Below are positions 52,895-60,407 of a DNA stretch of 64,000 nucleotides, one piece after another. Every line of letters begins with the position of its first letter. Positions within the stretch are counted from its first letter, which is position 1. The DNA is from PALSA-612 sp963711315. Lineage in GTDB: Bacteria; Actinomycetota; Thermoleophilia; Gaiellales; Gaiellaceae. The position numbers and the translations under genes were made by a program. Under the pieces are notes generated by a model. That model had not been told where the DNA came from, did no database searches, and was given only the letters and a program-made list of their open reading frames with translations. The stretch lies in NCBI GenBank assembly GCA_963711315.1, contig CAVQDQ010000003.1, positions 434,001 to 498,000 on the forward strand, written 5' to 3'.

Positions 52895-53775
52895 ACCTGG
52901 CCCTTGAAGGTGTCGCAGCTGTTGGGGCCCGAGCCCTCGATGCCGCGCACGAACCACGTCTGGCGCTGCTGCGCCGAGCCGTGCGTCCACGACTCCGGCG
53001 TCACACGACCCTCGGCACGCTCCTGGATGCGGTCGTCGCCCACCGCTGCCGCAGCGTCGAGCGCCTGGGCGACGTCCTGCCTGGTGATGTCCTCGATGAA
53101 GCCGGTGTCGAGAGCGCGCCCGACCCAGAGCCCGGCGTAGCAGTCGGCCTGGAGCTCGACGCGCACCTGCCCACCCTGCGGCCCGGTGTCGCGGTTGGCG
53201 CTGCGCAGCACGCCGGTCAGGTCCTGGACGTGATGGCCGTACTCGTGCGCGAGCACATACGCCTCCGCCAGCGGGCCGCCCTCGGCGCCGAGCTGCGACT
53301 GCAGCTGGTCGAAGAAGCCGAGGTCGATGTACACACGACCGTCCGCCGGGCAGTAGAACGGGCCGACGGCGGATGACGCCACGCCGCAGCCGGTGCTGAA
53401 CTGCCCGTCGAAGAACCGCGTCCGGGCCGGCTCATAGTTCCGAAGCGTCTTCGCCCAGTACGCCTGGACGCTGTTGACGACTCCGACGATGCGGCAGTCC
53501 TCGCGCTCGTTCGCGTCCTCGCCCGAGCGGCATTCGCTCTTCAGCTCTGTCGACGGCGTGCCGGGGCCGACCGTCTCTCCGGCGAGCGAGCCGAGCTCGC
53601 CCAGGCCGCCGCCCTGGCTCGCGAGCACGAGATAGAGGACGAGGACAACGATGCCGATCAGGCCACCGCCGCCGCCGAGCACCTTGCCGCCGCCCAGGCC
53701 GCCAAGCCCGCCGCCCTGGCCGCGATAGTCCTCGACCTGGGACGGATCGAGCTTGGCGCCCTTGCGGAACCGCAC
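52891..53775 (-). CDS. ypfJ: Neutral zinc metallopeptidase, YpfJ family
   Basis: 294 residues. Gly-rich cytoplasmic head (GGGLGGLGGGKVLGGGGG), one membrane helix at about 38-53 (GLIGIVVLVLYLVLAS), then the extracytoplasmic YpfJ domain with Zn ligands His177, Glu178 and His181 (LAHEYGHHVQDLTGVL), and VRVELQADCYAGLWVGRALD with the third acidic ligand. Cys pairs (SECRSGE, REDCRIV, STGCGV, FYCPADG) fit disulfides. Membrane-anchored putative protease; substrate unknown. Confidence 0.92.
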   Translation of the reverse strand: MRFRKGAKLDPSQVEDYRGQGGGLGGLGGGKVLGGGGGLIGIVVLVLYLVLASQGGGLGELGSLAGETVGPGTPSTELKSECRSGEDANEREDCRIVGVVNSVQAYWAKTLRNYEPARTRFFDGQFSTGCGVASSAVGPFYCPADGRVYIDLGFFDQLQSQLGAEGGPLAEAYVLAHEYGHHVQDLTGVLRSANRDTGPQGGQVRVELQADCYAGLWVGRALDTGFIEDITRQDVAQALDAAAAVGDDRIQERAEGRVTPESWTHGSAQQRQTWFVRGIEGSGPNSCDTFKGQV

Positions 53776-53788
53776 TCTCGCCTCTCGA

Positions 53789-54235
53789 TCAGCCGGCCGG
53801 CTGGGCCGCGGCCTCTTCCATGCGCTTGGCCATCTCGTCCTCGGACACGTCCTCGACGTGCGTGGCGATCCACCACAGGTTGCCGGTCGAGTCGCGAACG
53901 CCCGCCGAGCGGTCGCCGTAGAACTGGTTCTCGGGCTCCCGCACCGACGTCCCGCCCGCAGTCAGCGCTCGTTCGTACGTCGCGTCGCAGTCGTCGACGT
54001 AGAGATGGATCATCGCCGGCATCGCAGGGTTCTGCTCGCCGGCGTCGCCGATCATCACCATCGAGTCGCCGATCTTGGCCTCCGCATGGCCGATCGTTCC
54101 GTTCGGCCCTTCCATGCGGAACACCTCATCGGCGCCGAACGCCTGCTTGACGAAGTCCAGAACGGTGGCGGCACCTTCGACGACGAGGTACGGCGTGACG
54201 GTGCGATAGCCATCGGGAATCGGGTTGACACCCAT
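53789..54235 (-). CDS. VOC/glyoxalase family protein (PhnB-like)
   Basis: 148 residues: two babab units. GYRTVTPYLVVEGAATVLDF, GTIGHAEAKIGDSMVMIGDA, MIHLYVDDCDATYERALTAG and FYGDRSAGVRDSTGNLWWIA. Typical of the PhnB/YcjF-like VOC branch. Metal His/Glu are partly kept (IGHAE, DSTGNLWW). The function is not predictable. 14 bases after it on the same strand lies the ypfJ gene. Confidence 0.85.
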   Translation of the reverse strand: MGVNPIPDGYRTVTPYLVVEGAATVLDFVKQAFGADEVFRMEGPNGTIGHAEAKIGDSMVMIGDAGEQNPAMPAMIHLYVDDCDATYERALTAGGTSVREPENQFYGDRSAGVRDSTGNLWWIATHVEDVSEDEMAKRMEEAAAQPAG

Positions 54236-54297
54236 GCGAGTCCTCCTCTGAGAGTGGGAATATCGAGTCTCCGATCTTGCTTACCCCTTTTTCGCCG

Positions 54298-54504
54298 ATG
54301 ATCATCGCCGCCTCGATCGCCGAGCTCAGCCCGATCCAATTCGTGCTCGCAGTGGCGCTGGCCGCGCTGCTCGCGATGGCGGTGTTCGCGCACGCGAGCA
54401 GGCACGGATCACGTCACGCCACGGCCTGGGGAGTGGCGACGTTCCTCTTCGCGGGGATCGTCGTGCCGTTCTACTTCGTCCGGTACTGGCTGCGGCGACG
54501 CTAG
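54298..54504 (+). CDS. Small two-helix membrane protein
   Basis: 68 residues from the ATG at 54298 (a TTG at 54277 is possible). Helices SPIQFVLAVALAALLAMAVF and WGVATFLFAGIVVPFYFVRY flank a His/Arg-rich turn (AHASRHGSRHAT), with RRR at the C-terminus (positive-inside). Looks like PLDc_N/phospholipase-associated small membrane proteins of actinobacteria but cannot be assigned. Its end overlaps the convergent aminotransferase gene by 4 bases. Confidence 0.55.
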   Translation: MIIAASIAELSPIQFVLAVALAALLAMAVFAHASRHGSRHATAWGVATFLFAGIVVPFYFVRYWLRRR

Positions 54505-55718
54505 AGCGCGACTCGCACGGCGTCGACGAACGCCTCGATCTCGCTCGTGGTCATCGGCGTGGAGAGGCAGCCCATGCCGCGCGGCGTCATGAGGACACCG
54601 TTCGCGAGCAGGCCCAGGTGGAGGTCGGGGAGGGGTGCGGCGTTCGGAAGCTCGACTCGAAAGAGCGAGCCGACGGCCGTGACAGTCGCCTCCGTTTGCG
54701 CGTTGACTCCTGCCTCGAGCTCGCCGGCCAGTGCTTCGAGCGCGTCGTAGCGGTCGGGCGTCAGTTCCTCGAGCGTGGCCAGGCCCGCTGCCATCGTCAG
54801 CGGATTGGCGTTGAACGTCCCGCCGTGGCCGATGCGGTCGTCTCGCCGCGGGTCGAAGAGCCCCATCACGTCCACCCGGCCGCCGAGAGCCCCGACAGGC
54901 AGGCCCCCGCCGATGATCTTGCCGAGCGTCGTCAAATCGGGCGTGATGCCGTAGCGGCCCTGTGCACCGTGGTAGCCGACGCGGAACGAGATGATCTCGT
55001 CGAAGACGAGCAGGGCGCCGGCTTCGCTCGTCTGCTCGCGCAGGAACGCTAGGAACTCGTCCGAGGCAGGCCGTACTCCGCCCGACCCCAGCACCGGCTC
55101 GACGATGACGGCAGCGAGGTCTTCGAGATGCGGCTCGAGCGCGACCCGCGTTCCTTCCACGTCGTCGAACGGAGCGACGACCAACGTGTCCGCGACGGCG
55201 TCCGGGATGCCCGGACCGCCCGGAGCCACCGAGACGTCACCAGGGATGCTCGCGGCGTAGTCATGCGAGCCGTGGTAGCCGCCTGCGAAGACGCCGACCT
55301 TCGTGCGTCCCGTGAACGCACGCGCCGCGCGAAACGCGAGCATCGTCGCCTCGGTGCCGGAGTTCGCGAAGCGAAGCTGCTCGATGCTCGGCAGGCGGCC
55401 CTTGATCTGCTCCGCGAGCTCGATCTCGAGCTCGTTCGGCGCCGCGACGCTCATCAATTGGCCGGCCTGCCGCCGCACCGCCTCCACGACCCGCGGATGG
55501 CAGTGGCCGAGCATCAGGGACGTGTAGTTGGAGATGAAGTCGATGCGCTCCACGCCGTCCACGTCCCACACGCGGCAGCCCTCGCCGCGCACGATGTAGA
55601 CGGGATGCGGCGCGTGAAAGACGGTCGTCCGCGTGTTGCCGCCTGGCAGCGACGCGAGGGCGCGCTCCCAGAGAGCTCGCGACCCGGCAGTCAGTGGTTC
55701 AATGCCTCGAGTCAACAC
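54501..55718 (-). CDS. Class III aminotransferase, glutamate-1-semialdehyde aminomutase-like
   Basis: 405 residues, fold-type I PLP enzyme. LPGGNTRTTVFHAPHPVYIV opening, RFANSGTEATMLAFRAARAF (phosphate site), VIVEPVLGSGGVRP, LVFDEIISFRVGYHGAQGRY (Asp for PLP N1) and the Schiff-base Lys in TTLGKIIGGGLPVGALGG. Near to HemL but the gene sits outside any haem cluster, so it could be a HemL paralogue acting on another amino acid. GTG start at 55718, only 15 bases after the stop of the SelW-like selenoprotein gene, so the two are likely one operon. Confidence 0.85.
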   Translation of the reverse strand: MLTRGIEPLTAGSRALWERALASLPGGNTRTTVFHAPHPVYIVRGEGCRVWDVDGVERIDFISNYTSLMLGHCHPRVVEAVRRQAGQLMSVAAPNELEIELAEQIKGRLPSIEQLRFANSGTEATMLAFRAARAFTGRTKVGVFAGGYHGSHDYAASIPGDVSVAPGGPGIPDAVADTLVVAPFDDVEGTRVALEPHLEDLAAVIVEPVLGSGGVRPASDEFLAFLREQTSEAGALLVFDEIISFRVGYHGAQGRYGITPDLTTLGKIIGGGLPVGALGGRVDVMGLFDPRRDDRIGHGGTFNANPLTMAAGLATLEELTPDRYDALEALAGELEAGVNAQTEATVTAVGSLFRVELPNAAPLPDLHLGLLANGVLMTPRGMGCLSTPMTTSEIEAFVDAVRVAL

Positions 55719-55733
55719 GTCGACGTAGCGGTC

Positions 55734-55991
55734 CTACTCGGCGTTCAGCTGCTCGCGAACGAGCGGCAGGACGTCGTCAGGATCGGGGTAGCGGCCGATC
55801 ATCTTCTTCTCGAAGACGAGCTCACCGTCGAGATGCACGTCGAAGATCCCGTCCGCTCCCGTCACGATCTCGACCGTGCCGATCTCGTCCGCTTCCCACT
55901 CCTCGAGCAGCTTCGCCGCCAGACCGGCGGCGTTCGGAAGCGCTCCTCAGGGAACGCAGTACTCGATGCGGATGTGGTGTCGCGCGGCCAT
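55734..55991 (-). CDS. SelT/SelW/SelH (Rdx) family selenoprotein with in-frame TGA (Sec)
   Basis: 85-codon gene that is cut by a TGA if read conventionally. Reading the TGA at 55949-55947 as selenocysteine gives HHIRIEYCVP-U-GALPNAAG, that is CxxU with Cys12 and Sec15, exactly where Rdx proteins have CxxC or CxxU. The same frame continues without a shift: LAAKLLEEWEADEIGTVEIV, then DGIFDVHLDGELVFEKKMIG and RYPDPDDVLPLVREQLNAE, a full-length SelW-like thioredoxin-fold protein ending in TAG. A SECIS-like hairpin with GGUCU loop follows the TGA (see 55910-55941). Predicted role: thiol/selenol redox protein, partner unknown. The selA/selB/selC/selD genes are not in the window. A decayed gene is the alternative, but the intact frame and hairpin argue against it. 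Confidence 0.85.
55910..55941 (-). promoter_or_regulatory. Bacterial SECIS-like element
   Basis: Within the coding sequence, just after the TGA. CGCCGCC (55932-55926) and GGCGGCG (55920-55914) form a perfect 7-bp stem with the 5-base apical loop GGUCU (55925-55921). A lower helix GCUU/AAGC (55941-55938 with 55913-55910) is offset by a 5-base bulge. Loop bases lie 22-26 after the UGA; in E. coli fdhF the same GGUCU lies 19-23 after. Loop identity and spacing are what SelB recognises in E. coli. Confidence 0.8.
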
Positions 55992-56011
55992 CGCGTTATT
56001 GTCTCAGACCT

Positions 56012-56464
56012 CTGACGCCTGCCGAGCTCACACTGCATCTCGAGCGCGTTCTGCCTGCACAGCCTGCGCGCGTCTTCAACGCGCTCGTCGATCCGACGGA
56101 GCTCGCGAAGTGGTGGGGCCCGAAGGGGTTCACCTCGTCCGGGATCGACGTCGACGCTCGCGTCGGAGGTGCCTATCGGATCGCGATGCAACCTCCCGAA
56201 GGTGAAGTGTTCCACCTTTCGGGAGAGTTCGTGGCGATCGACCCTCCCGGCCTGCTGAGCTACACGTTTCGCTGGGAAGAGCCGACGCCCGACGACCGCG
56301 AGACCGTTGTGACGCTCACGCTCGGCGACGTCGACGGATCGACGAACGTGATCCTCGACCAGGGGGTCTTCGCCACGGAGGAGCGCCTCGCGCTGCACAC
56401 GCAGGGCTGGACCGACAGCATCGATCGCCTCTACGAGCTTGTGGCCAGCTGGCGGACGGTCTGA
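56012..56464 (+). CDS. SRPBCC (AHSA1-like) domain protein
   Basis: About 150 residues. LTLHLERVLPAQPARVFNAL, LAKWWGPKGFTSSGIDVDAR, GGAYRIAMQPPEGEVFHLSG and LHTQGWTDSIDRLYELVAS form a complete AHSA1 domain. No ATG/GTG/TTG before the domain; CTG at 56012 is the best candidate start (gives LTPAELTLHL). Divergent from the selenoprotein gene, with 20 bases between. Its 3' end overlaps the convergent DNA ligase by 34 bases. Ligand unknown. Confidence 0.75.
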   Translation: MTPAELTLHLERVLPAQPARVFNALVDPTELAKWWGPKGFTSSGIDVDARVGGAYRIAMQPPEGEVFHLSGEFVAIDPPGLLSYTFRWEEPTPDDRETVVTLTLGDVDGSTNVILDQGVFATEERLALHTQGWTDSIDRLYELVASWRTV

Positions 56465-57960
56465 ATGGTGTCGGCCTCCGCAGCTGACTTGTCGGGGCGG
56501 TAGCCCTTGACGCGCGCGAAGCGGAGCGCGAGCCCGCCCGGATAGCGCGAGCTCTGCTGGAGGCCGTCGAAAGCAACTTCGACGACGAGCTCCGGTCGCA
56601 CGTACACCGTGTGACCGTCGCGCTCGGTCTCCAGCTCTAGCAGCCGCTCCGTCTGCCAGCCGAGCATCTCGTCGGTCATGCCCTTGAACGTCTTGCCGAG
56701 CATCACGAAGTCGGCGCCGGCTTCGTCGCGAGCGCCGAGGTGGATATTGCTCAGCCAGCCTTGCCGACGGCCGTGGCCCCACTCGGCGGCGAGCACCACG
56801 AGGTCGAGCGTGTGCGAAGGCTTGACCTTGAGCCAGCTCCCGCCGCGCCGCCCCGCCTCGTAGGGATCGTCCAACACCTTCACCATCACGCCCTCATGCC
56901 CGCGTTCGAGCGCAGCCGCGAGGAACTGCTCCGCTTCCTCGACGTCGCCGGTCTCGATGCGCGGAACGAGAAGCTCTTCGGGGAAGCGTTCGGCGAGAGC
57001 GGCGAACCGCTCCCGGGCGGGCCGGTCGAGCACGTCGTCGCCGTCCAGATGGAGCAGGTCGAAGAAGAACGGCGAGAGCGGGACGCCGTCCCGCAGCGCC
57101 TCCATCCCTCGCCGGCTGCCGAACCGGCTCATCGTCACCTGGAACGGGTGAGGTCGACCGCGCTCGTCGAGCGCGATCACCTCGCCGTCGAGGATCGCGG
57201 CATCGAGCGAGAGCCCGCGCAGCGCTTCGATCACCTCCGGCACGCGGTCCGTGACGTCCGCGAGGTTCCGCGTGTAGGCGCGCACCTCGTCGCCCACCAC
57301 GTGCACCTGGAGCCGCGCGCCGTCGAGCTTCCACTCGACCGCGGCCTCGCCGAGACGCTCGAATGCAGACGCGATGTCGGTGGCCGGCTGCGCCAGCATC
57401 GGCTGGACTGGGCGCAGCAGCGTCAGGCGGAACTCTGCAAGCCCGTCGCTACCCGACGTCAGCGCCGCCGTGGCCACCGTCCCGAGGTCGCCGGCCAGCA
57501 TCAGCGCGCGCCGCACCTCGGTGCTCGGGACGCCGGCCGCTTTCGCAACGGCGTCCGCCATCACCGCTTGTAGCGCTCCCTGGCGGAGCTCGCCGGTCAG
57601 GAGCCGCGCGAGGAACTGCTGCTCCGGCTCCGTCGCCCGGGAGAAGAGACCCGCCAGCTCTTCTCGCCGCGCCGTCTGCGAGCCCGGTCCGGTCGTCGCT
57701 CCGATCTTGCGCAGGGAGGCGTCCACCTCGAGCACGTCCAGCAGTGGCTTCGATGCGTGTTCCCGCGGACGATCCCGGAGCGCCGCCCAGCCGATCCCGA
57801 TCGGCGCATGCGGCAGCTCGCCAGAGAGGTACGCGACTGCCACCGGCGCCTCTTCTGCCTCCAGATGCTCGAACACGCTCGCCAGCGCCTCGATCTTCTT
57901 CAGTCGAGCGCGCGTCGAGGCGACCTCGGCCGACACCCGTACGAGCTCGCTCAGCAGCAT
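56431..57960 (-). CDS. ATP-dependent DNA ligase (LigB-type)
   Basis: 509 residues. N-terminal DNA-binding domain (LLTGELRQGALQAVMADAVA), nucleotidyl-transferase motif I with Lys211 (EWKLDGARLQVH), motif III/IIIa region SPFFFDLLHLDG, motif IV HEGVMVKV, motif V SWLKVKPSHTLDLVVLAAEW, and the OB fold TVYVRPELVVEVAFDGLQ. Actinobacteria use NAD-ligase for replication; this one is probably for repair. Start ATG at 57960 (MLLSELVRVSAEVASTRARL) agrees with relatives; an ATG at 58008 would add 16 residues. Confidence 0.93.
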   Translation of the reverse strand: MLLSELVRVSAEVASTRARLKKIEALASVFEHLEAEEAPVAVAYLSGELPHAPIGIGWAALRDRPREHASKPLLDVLEVDASLRKIGATTGPGSQTARREELAGLFSRATEPEQQFLARLLTGELRQGALQAVMADAVAKAAGVPSTEVRRALMLAGDLGTVATAALTSGSDGLAEFRLTLLRPVQPMLAQPATDIASAFERLGEAAVEWKLDGARLQVHVVGDEVRAYTRNLADVTDRVPEVIEALRGLSLDAAILDGEVIALDERGRPHPFQVTMSRFGSRRGMEALRDGVPLSPFFFDLLHLDGDDVLDRPARERFAALAERFPEELLVPRIETGDVEEAEQFLAAALERGHEGVMVKVLDDPYEAGRRGGSWLKVKPSHTLDLVVLAAEWGHGRRQGWLSNIHLGARDEAGADFVMLGKTFKGMTDEMLGWQTERLLELETERDGHTVYVRPELVVEVAFDGLQQSSRYPGGLALRFARVKGYRPDKSAAEADTIQTVRQLATSS

Positions 57961-58035
57961 GCTCTGGATTGTTGCCGCCGGTCGGCTCTTGCTACTGTTT
58001 TCTTGCATGTGTGTTTTACCAATAGCGACCCGGCG

Positions 58036-58425
58036 ATGAGGCAACACCCTCGTCGCTCCCGGTCACGGCGACTCCACGGTGGGCGCTGGCGCGTCCATGC
58101 TCGCGTCGAGCGTTTCGTGGAGCCGGCACTCCTGCTGCTCCTGCGGGAACGACCCACGCACGGGTACGACCTGCTCGAACGGCTTCCGGAGCTGACCGGA
58201 GACCAACCCGTCGAGATGGGAAACCTCTACCGGCTGCTGCGCGGGCTCGAGGACGAGGGCATCGTCACGTCCGAGTGGGACTCCTCCTCCCCGGGGCCGG
58301 CGAAGCGCCGCTACGCGCTGACCAAGGAGGGCTCGCGCCTGCTCGATCAGTGGGCAGACGCGCTCCGTCGCTCGCAAGAGCGCGGCGCCGCCTTTCTCGA
58401 CCGCTACGACAGAGATGGGAGGTGA
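58036..58425 (+). CDS. PadR family transcriptional regulator
   Basis: 129 residues. After a basic head (RQHPRRSRSRRLHGGRWRVH) comes the PadR winged helix: EPALLLLLRERPTHGYDLLE, PVEMGNLYRLLRGLEDEGIV, SSPGPAKRRYALTKEGSRLL. It likely represses its own operon (it is followed 2 bases later by a small coiled-coil gene). The gap to the ligase start is unusually AT-rich (GTTTTCTTGCATGTGTGTTTTACC) and probably holds its promoter; no clean palindrome was seen. Confidence 0.9.
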   Translation: MRQHPRRSRSRRLHGGRWRVHARVERFVEPALLLLLRERPTHGYDLLERLPELTGDQPVEMGNLYRLLRGLEDEGIVTSEWDSSSPGPAKRRYALTKEGSRLLDQWADALRRSQERGAAFLDRYDRDGR

Positions 58426-58427
58426 AC

Positions 58428-58625
58428 ATGCACAGAGGACACCAAAAACACGGCCGCGGGCTCCGCTTCCGCCGGCCCTTTCCTAACCGCACCGAGCTGC
58501 TCGCGCGCCTGGAGGCCTACCAGCGCGACCTCGAGCAGGAGCTCGCGGACCTGGAGGATCTGATCCGCCACCTGCGGGACGCACCGGCGGGCTCCACGTC
58601 AGCAGAGCCCGCCGCACAGGTCTAG
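58428..58625 (+). CDS. Small His/Arg-rich coiled-coil protein (DUF5320-like)
   Basis: 65 residues. Basic head MHRGHQKHGRGLRFRRPFPN, then a leucine/glutamate-rich helix ELLARLEAYQRDLEQELADL that should form a coiled coil. GGAGGTGA ribosome site overlapping the PadR stop. Such short proteins often follow PadR genes; function unknown. Followed by a perfect terminator hairpin. Confidence 0.7.
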   Translation: MHRGHQKHGRGLRFRRPFPNRTELLARLEAYQRDLEQELADLEDLIRHLRDAPAGSTSAEPAAQV

Positions 58626-58634
58626 CTCGGGCCT

Positions 58635-58661
58635 GGAGGCGGAGGCACTGCCTCCGCCTCC
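58635..58661. terminator. Perfect hairpin between convergent genes
   Basis: GGAGGCGGAGGCA (58635-58647) and TGCCTCCGCCTCC (58649-58661) are exact complements around one base. It lies 10 bases after the PadR operon and 12 bases before the end of the APH gene, so it can serve both directions. No T-run, as often in high-GC actinobacteria. Confidence 0.7.
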
Positions 58662-58672
58662 GTCGGGCCTGG

Positions 58673-59557
58673 TCAGGCGAGCACCTCCGCCAGCCAGCGC
58701 TCACCTTCCCGGAAGAGCTCAGGATTGCTCTCGAGCGTGTAGTACGACAGTGCGCCGACAGCCTGCGAGAGCACCCACCCTCGGCTCCGTGCCCAGGTCG
58801 CGTCGTCAATCGACAGCGCGGTCCTGAAGAGGTCGCGCGTATGCGCCGAGAGCATCTTCCACGCCACCGCGACGTCGCAGGCGGGATCACCCACGCCGAG
58901 ACAGCCCCAGTCGATGACGGCGCTGAGCCTGCCCTGCGTGGCCAGCAGGTTGCGAGCGTCGAGGTCTCCGTGGATCCAAACGGGCCGTTGTTGCCACTCC
59001 GGCGCGCGCAGCGCGGCTTCCCACAGGGCAGTTGCAGCCTGGCCGTCGATCGTCGAGCCGAGCGCGGCAATCCACGCGCGCGCCTGCTCGTCCCGCCGTG
59101 TCAGCGGCTCGCCCCGGAACGCGTTGAGCCTGCTCGGCGGCGGTCCGCCGGCGGCGTCGATCTGTTGCAGCGCCGTGATGAACTGTGCGAGGTCGGTCGC
59201 GAGTGTCACGAGGTCTGCGATCGGCTCGAAATATGCCGTCTCTCCCTCGAGCCACTCGTAGACCGACCACTCCCACGGGTAATCCTCCGCGGGCATCCCG
59301 CGCGCGAGCGGCACGGGAACGAGTAGCGGCAACAGGGGGGCGAGCTTCGGCAGCCACCGGTGCTCCTGCTCCAGCCGGCCGGCCGTCCGCTCGTGTCGAG
59401 GTAGGCGCACGACCATTCGCTCGCCGAGGCGATAGAGCGCGTTGTCCGTGCCGCCGGACGGAACCGGCTGGACGGGAAGTTCCGCCCACTCGGGGAACTG
59501 GGCTTCGACCAACCGACGCACGAGCGATGCGTCGGTGTCCACCTCGTCGTGGTGCAT
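58673..59557 (-). CDS. Aminoglycoside phosphotransferase (APH) family protein
   Basis: 294 residues, kinase-like fold. VPSGGTDNALYRLGERMVVR (nucleotide loop), VWIHGDLDARNLLATQGRLS (Brenner HGDxxxxN catalytic loop) and AVIDWGCLGVGDPACDVAVA (metal Asp). It is close to the group annotated as aminoglycoside/hydroxyurea or macrolide-type small-molecule kinases; true resistance function is unproven. ATG at 59557. Confidence 0.88.
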   Translation of the reverse strand: MHHDEVDTDASLVRRLVEAQFPEWAELPVQPVPSGGTDNALYRLGERMVVRLPRHERTAGRLEQEHRWLPKLAPLLPLLVPVPLARGMPAEDYPWEWSVYEWLEGETAYFEPIADLVTLATDLAQFITALQQIDAAGGPPPSRLNAFRGEPLTRRDEQARAWIAALGSTIDGQAATALWEAALRAPEWQQRPVWIHGDLDARNLLATQGRLSAVIDWGCLGVGDPACDVAVAWKMLSAHTRDLFRTALSIDDATWARSRGWVLSQAVGALSYYTLESNPELFREGERWLAEVLA

Positions 59558-59580
59558 CCTGGGCACCCGCAACGAAGACG

Positions 59581-59820
59581 CTACTGCTCGTAGCCCTCCA
59601 CGACCTCGGGTCGTCGAACGTCCGCGCCCTCGGGGTCCTTTCCCGCCTCGCGCAGCGCTCGACGCTGGCGGAGCAGGTCCCAGCACTGGTCGAGAGAGAC
59701 CTTGACGTCGTTCAGGCGCCGTCGATCGGCATCGGTTGCGTTCCCGGCGGATTCCCGCTCCCACAACTCGTGCTCCTCCGCCACCAGCTGCTCGATCGTT
59801 CCGTGAATCTGGTCGTCCAT
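59581..59820 (-). CDS. DUF2630-type small protein
   Basis: 79 residues, all helical and highly charged. IHGTIEQLVAEEHELWERES and LNDVKVSLDQCWDLLRQRRA with RPEVVEGYEQ at the end are typical of the actinobacterial DUF2630 family (about 80 residues, VE.YE.Q end). GAGGAGG ribosome site upstream. Function unknown. Confidence 0.85.
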   Translation of the reverse strand: MDDQIHGTIEQLVAEEHELWERESAGNATDADRRRLNDVKVSLDQCWDLLRQRRALREAGKDPEGADVRRPEVVEGYEQ

Positions 59821-59848
59821 CAGGCCTCCTCGGGCGTCCGAGCGGGAG

Positions 59849-59893
59849 TGGAGCTAGGCGGATTCGAACCGCCGACCTCCTGGGTGCGATCCA
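59849..59893 (-). pseudogene. tRNA 3'-half remnant (possible attachment site)
   Basis: Reading the minus strand, ATCGCAC-CCAGG-AGGTC, then T-arm GGCGG-TTCGAAT-CCGCC, then acceptor TAGCTCC and discriminator A. This is a perfect 3' half with an anticodon loop that would read CGC (Ala). Upstream no D-arm and no matching GGAGCTA acceptor strand exist, so the gene is broken within the anticodon stem. Such 3' halves are left when elements integrate at tRNA ends. Confidence 0.7.
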
Positions 59894-59920
59894 TGAGCGG
59901 GTGGGTACTCAGGGGGCTGG

Positions 59921-59946
59921 GGGGACAGTTAAGCGGATTCGTCCCC
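59921..59946. repeat. GGGGAC...GTCCCC hairpin
   Basis: GGGGAC (59921-59926) and GTCCCC (59941-59946) form a 6-bp stem around AGTTAAGCGGATTC. It resembles the GGGACAGTC hairpin at 8858-8880 and lies in the 288-base gene-poor gap beside the tRNA remnant. May be a REP-type element; no transposase is seen. Confidence 0.45.
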
Positions 59947-60108
59947 ATGGAGAAGGCCGGATTCCCCTCCGTTCCCCTGCCCTACTCACCACAACTCACC
60001 ACTTCGCTCGTTGGTGTGTGTCTCAGAAGCGTCTCATATGTGCTGCTGGCGAATCCGGTCACACAAACGAGCCGCGCTCTACTGGCACTACCTTCGTATC
60101 ATCGCGCT

Positions 60109-60351
60109 GTGGAACTGACACTCGAGCAGCTGATCGGGCGGTTGGCCGAGGTATCCGATCGGACGTGGATGAGGCAGAAGGCCGAGGAACTTCACCAACG
60201 CGCGGAAGACCTTCCGGCGAGGCACGTGGGCGGGGAGCGGCCCGTGATCGAGTCGGCCCCGATCTGGCCCAGCGACGGCCCGGGTCGGGGTGTCGTCGGC
60301 GAACGCGCGGTCGGGAAATCAGCAGAGCTGGCAGTTCGATCCGGCGGATAG
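60109..60351 (+). CDS. Small hypothetical protein beside the tRNA remnant
   Basis: 80 residues from a GTG preceded 6 bases earlier by TATCAT, a good leaderless promoter box. MELTLEQLIGRLAEVSDRTW and MRQKAEELHQRAEDLPARHV are helical and charged; the rest is low-complexity (GPGRGVVGERAVGKSAELAV). Codon use is fair. No family recognised. It could be part of the element whose boundary is the tRNA remnant, or not a gene at all. Confidence 0.4.
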   Translation: MELTLEQLIGRLAEVSDRTWMRQKAEELHQRAEDLPARHVGGERPVIESAPIWPSDGPGRGVVGERAVGKSAELAVRSGG

Positions 60352-60407
60352 AGAAGGGCGCTGTCCAGGGCGAGGAGCCCGACGCGGTCGCATGGCGACG
60401 GCGATAC

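Noticed and set aside
55734..55991. The TGA in the SelW-like gene as a simple nonsense mutation or frameshift
   Set aside because: The frame is identical on both sides, the TGA is exactly at the family's Sec position, and a GGUCU-loop hairpin follows at proper distance. Other breaks in this window are indels, not substitutions.
59849..59960. An intact tRNA-Ala gene
   Set aside because: The T-arm and acceptor 3' strand are perfect, but no 5' acceptor strand GGAGCTA or D-arm can be found on the minus strand upstream.
59185..60351. A long plus-strand frame with a GGFEPPTSW segment that looks like a conserved protein
   Set aside because: The segment is translation of the tRNA 3' remnant; the upstream half is antisense to the APH and DUF2630 genes. 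Only the part after the GTG at 60109 was kept, at low confidence.
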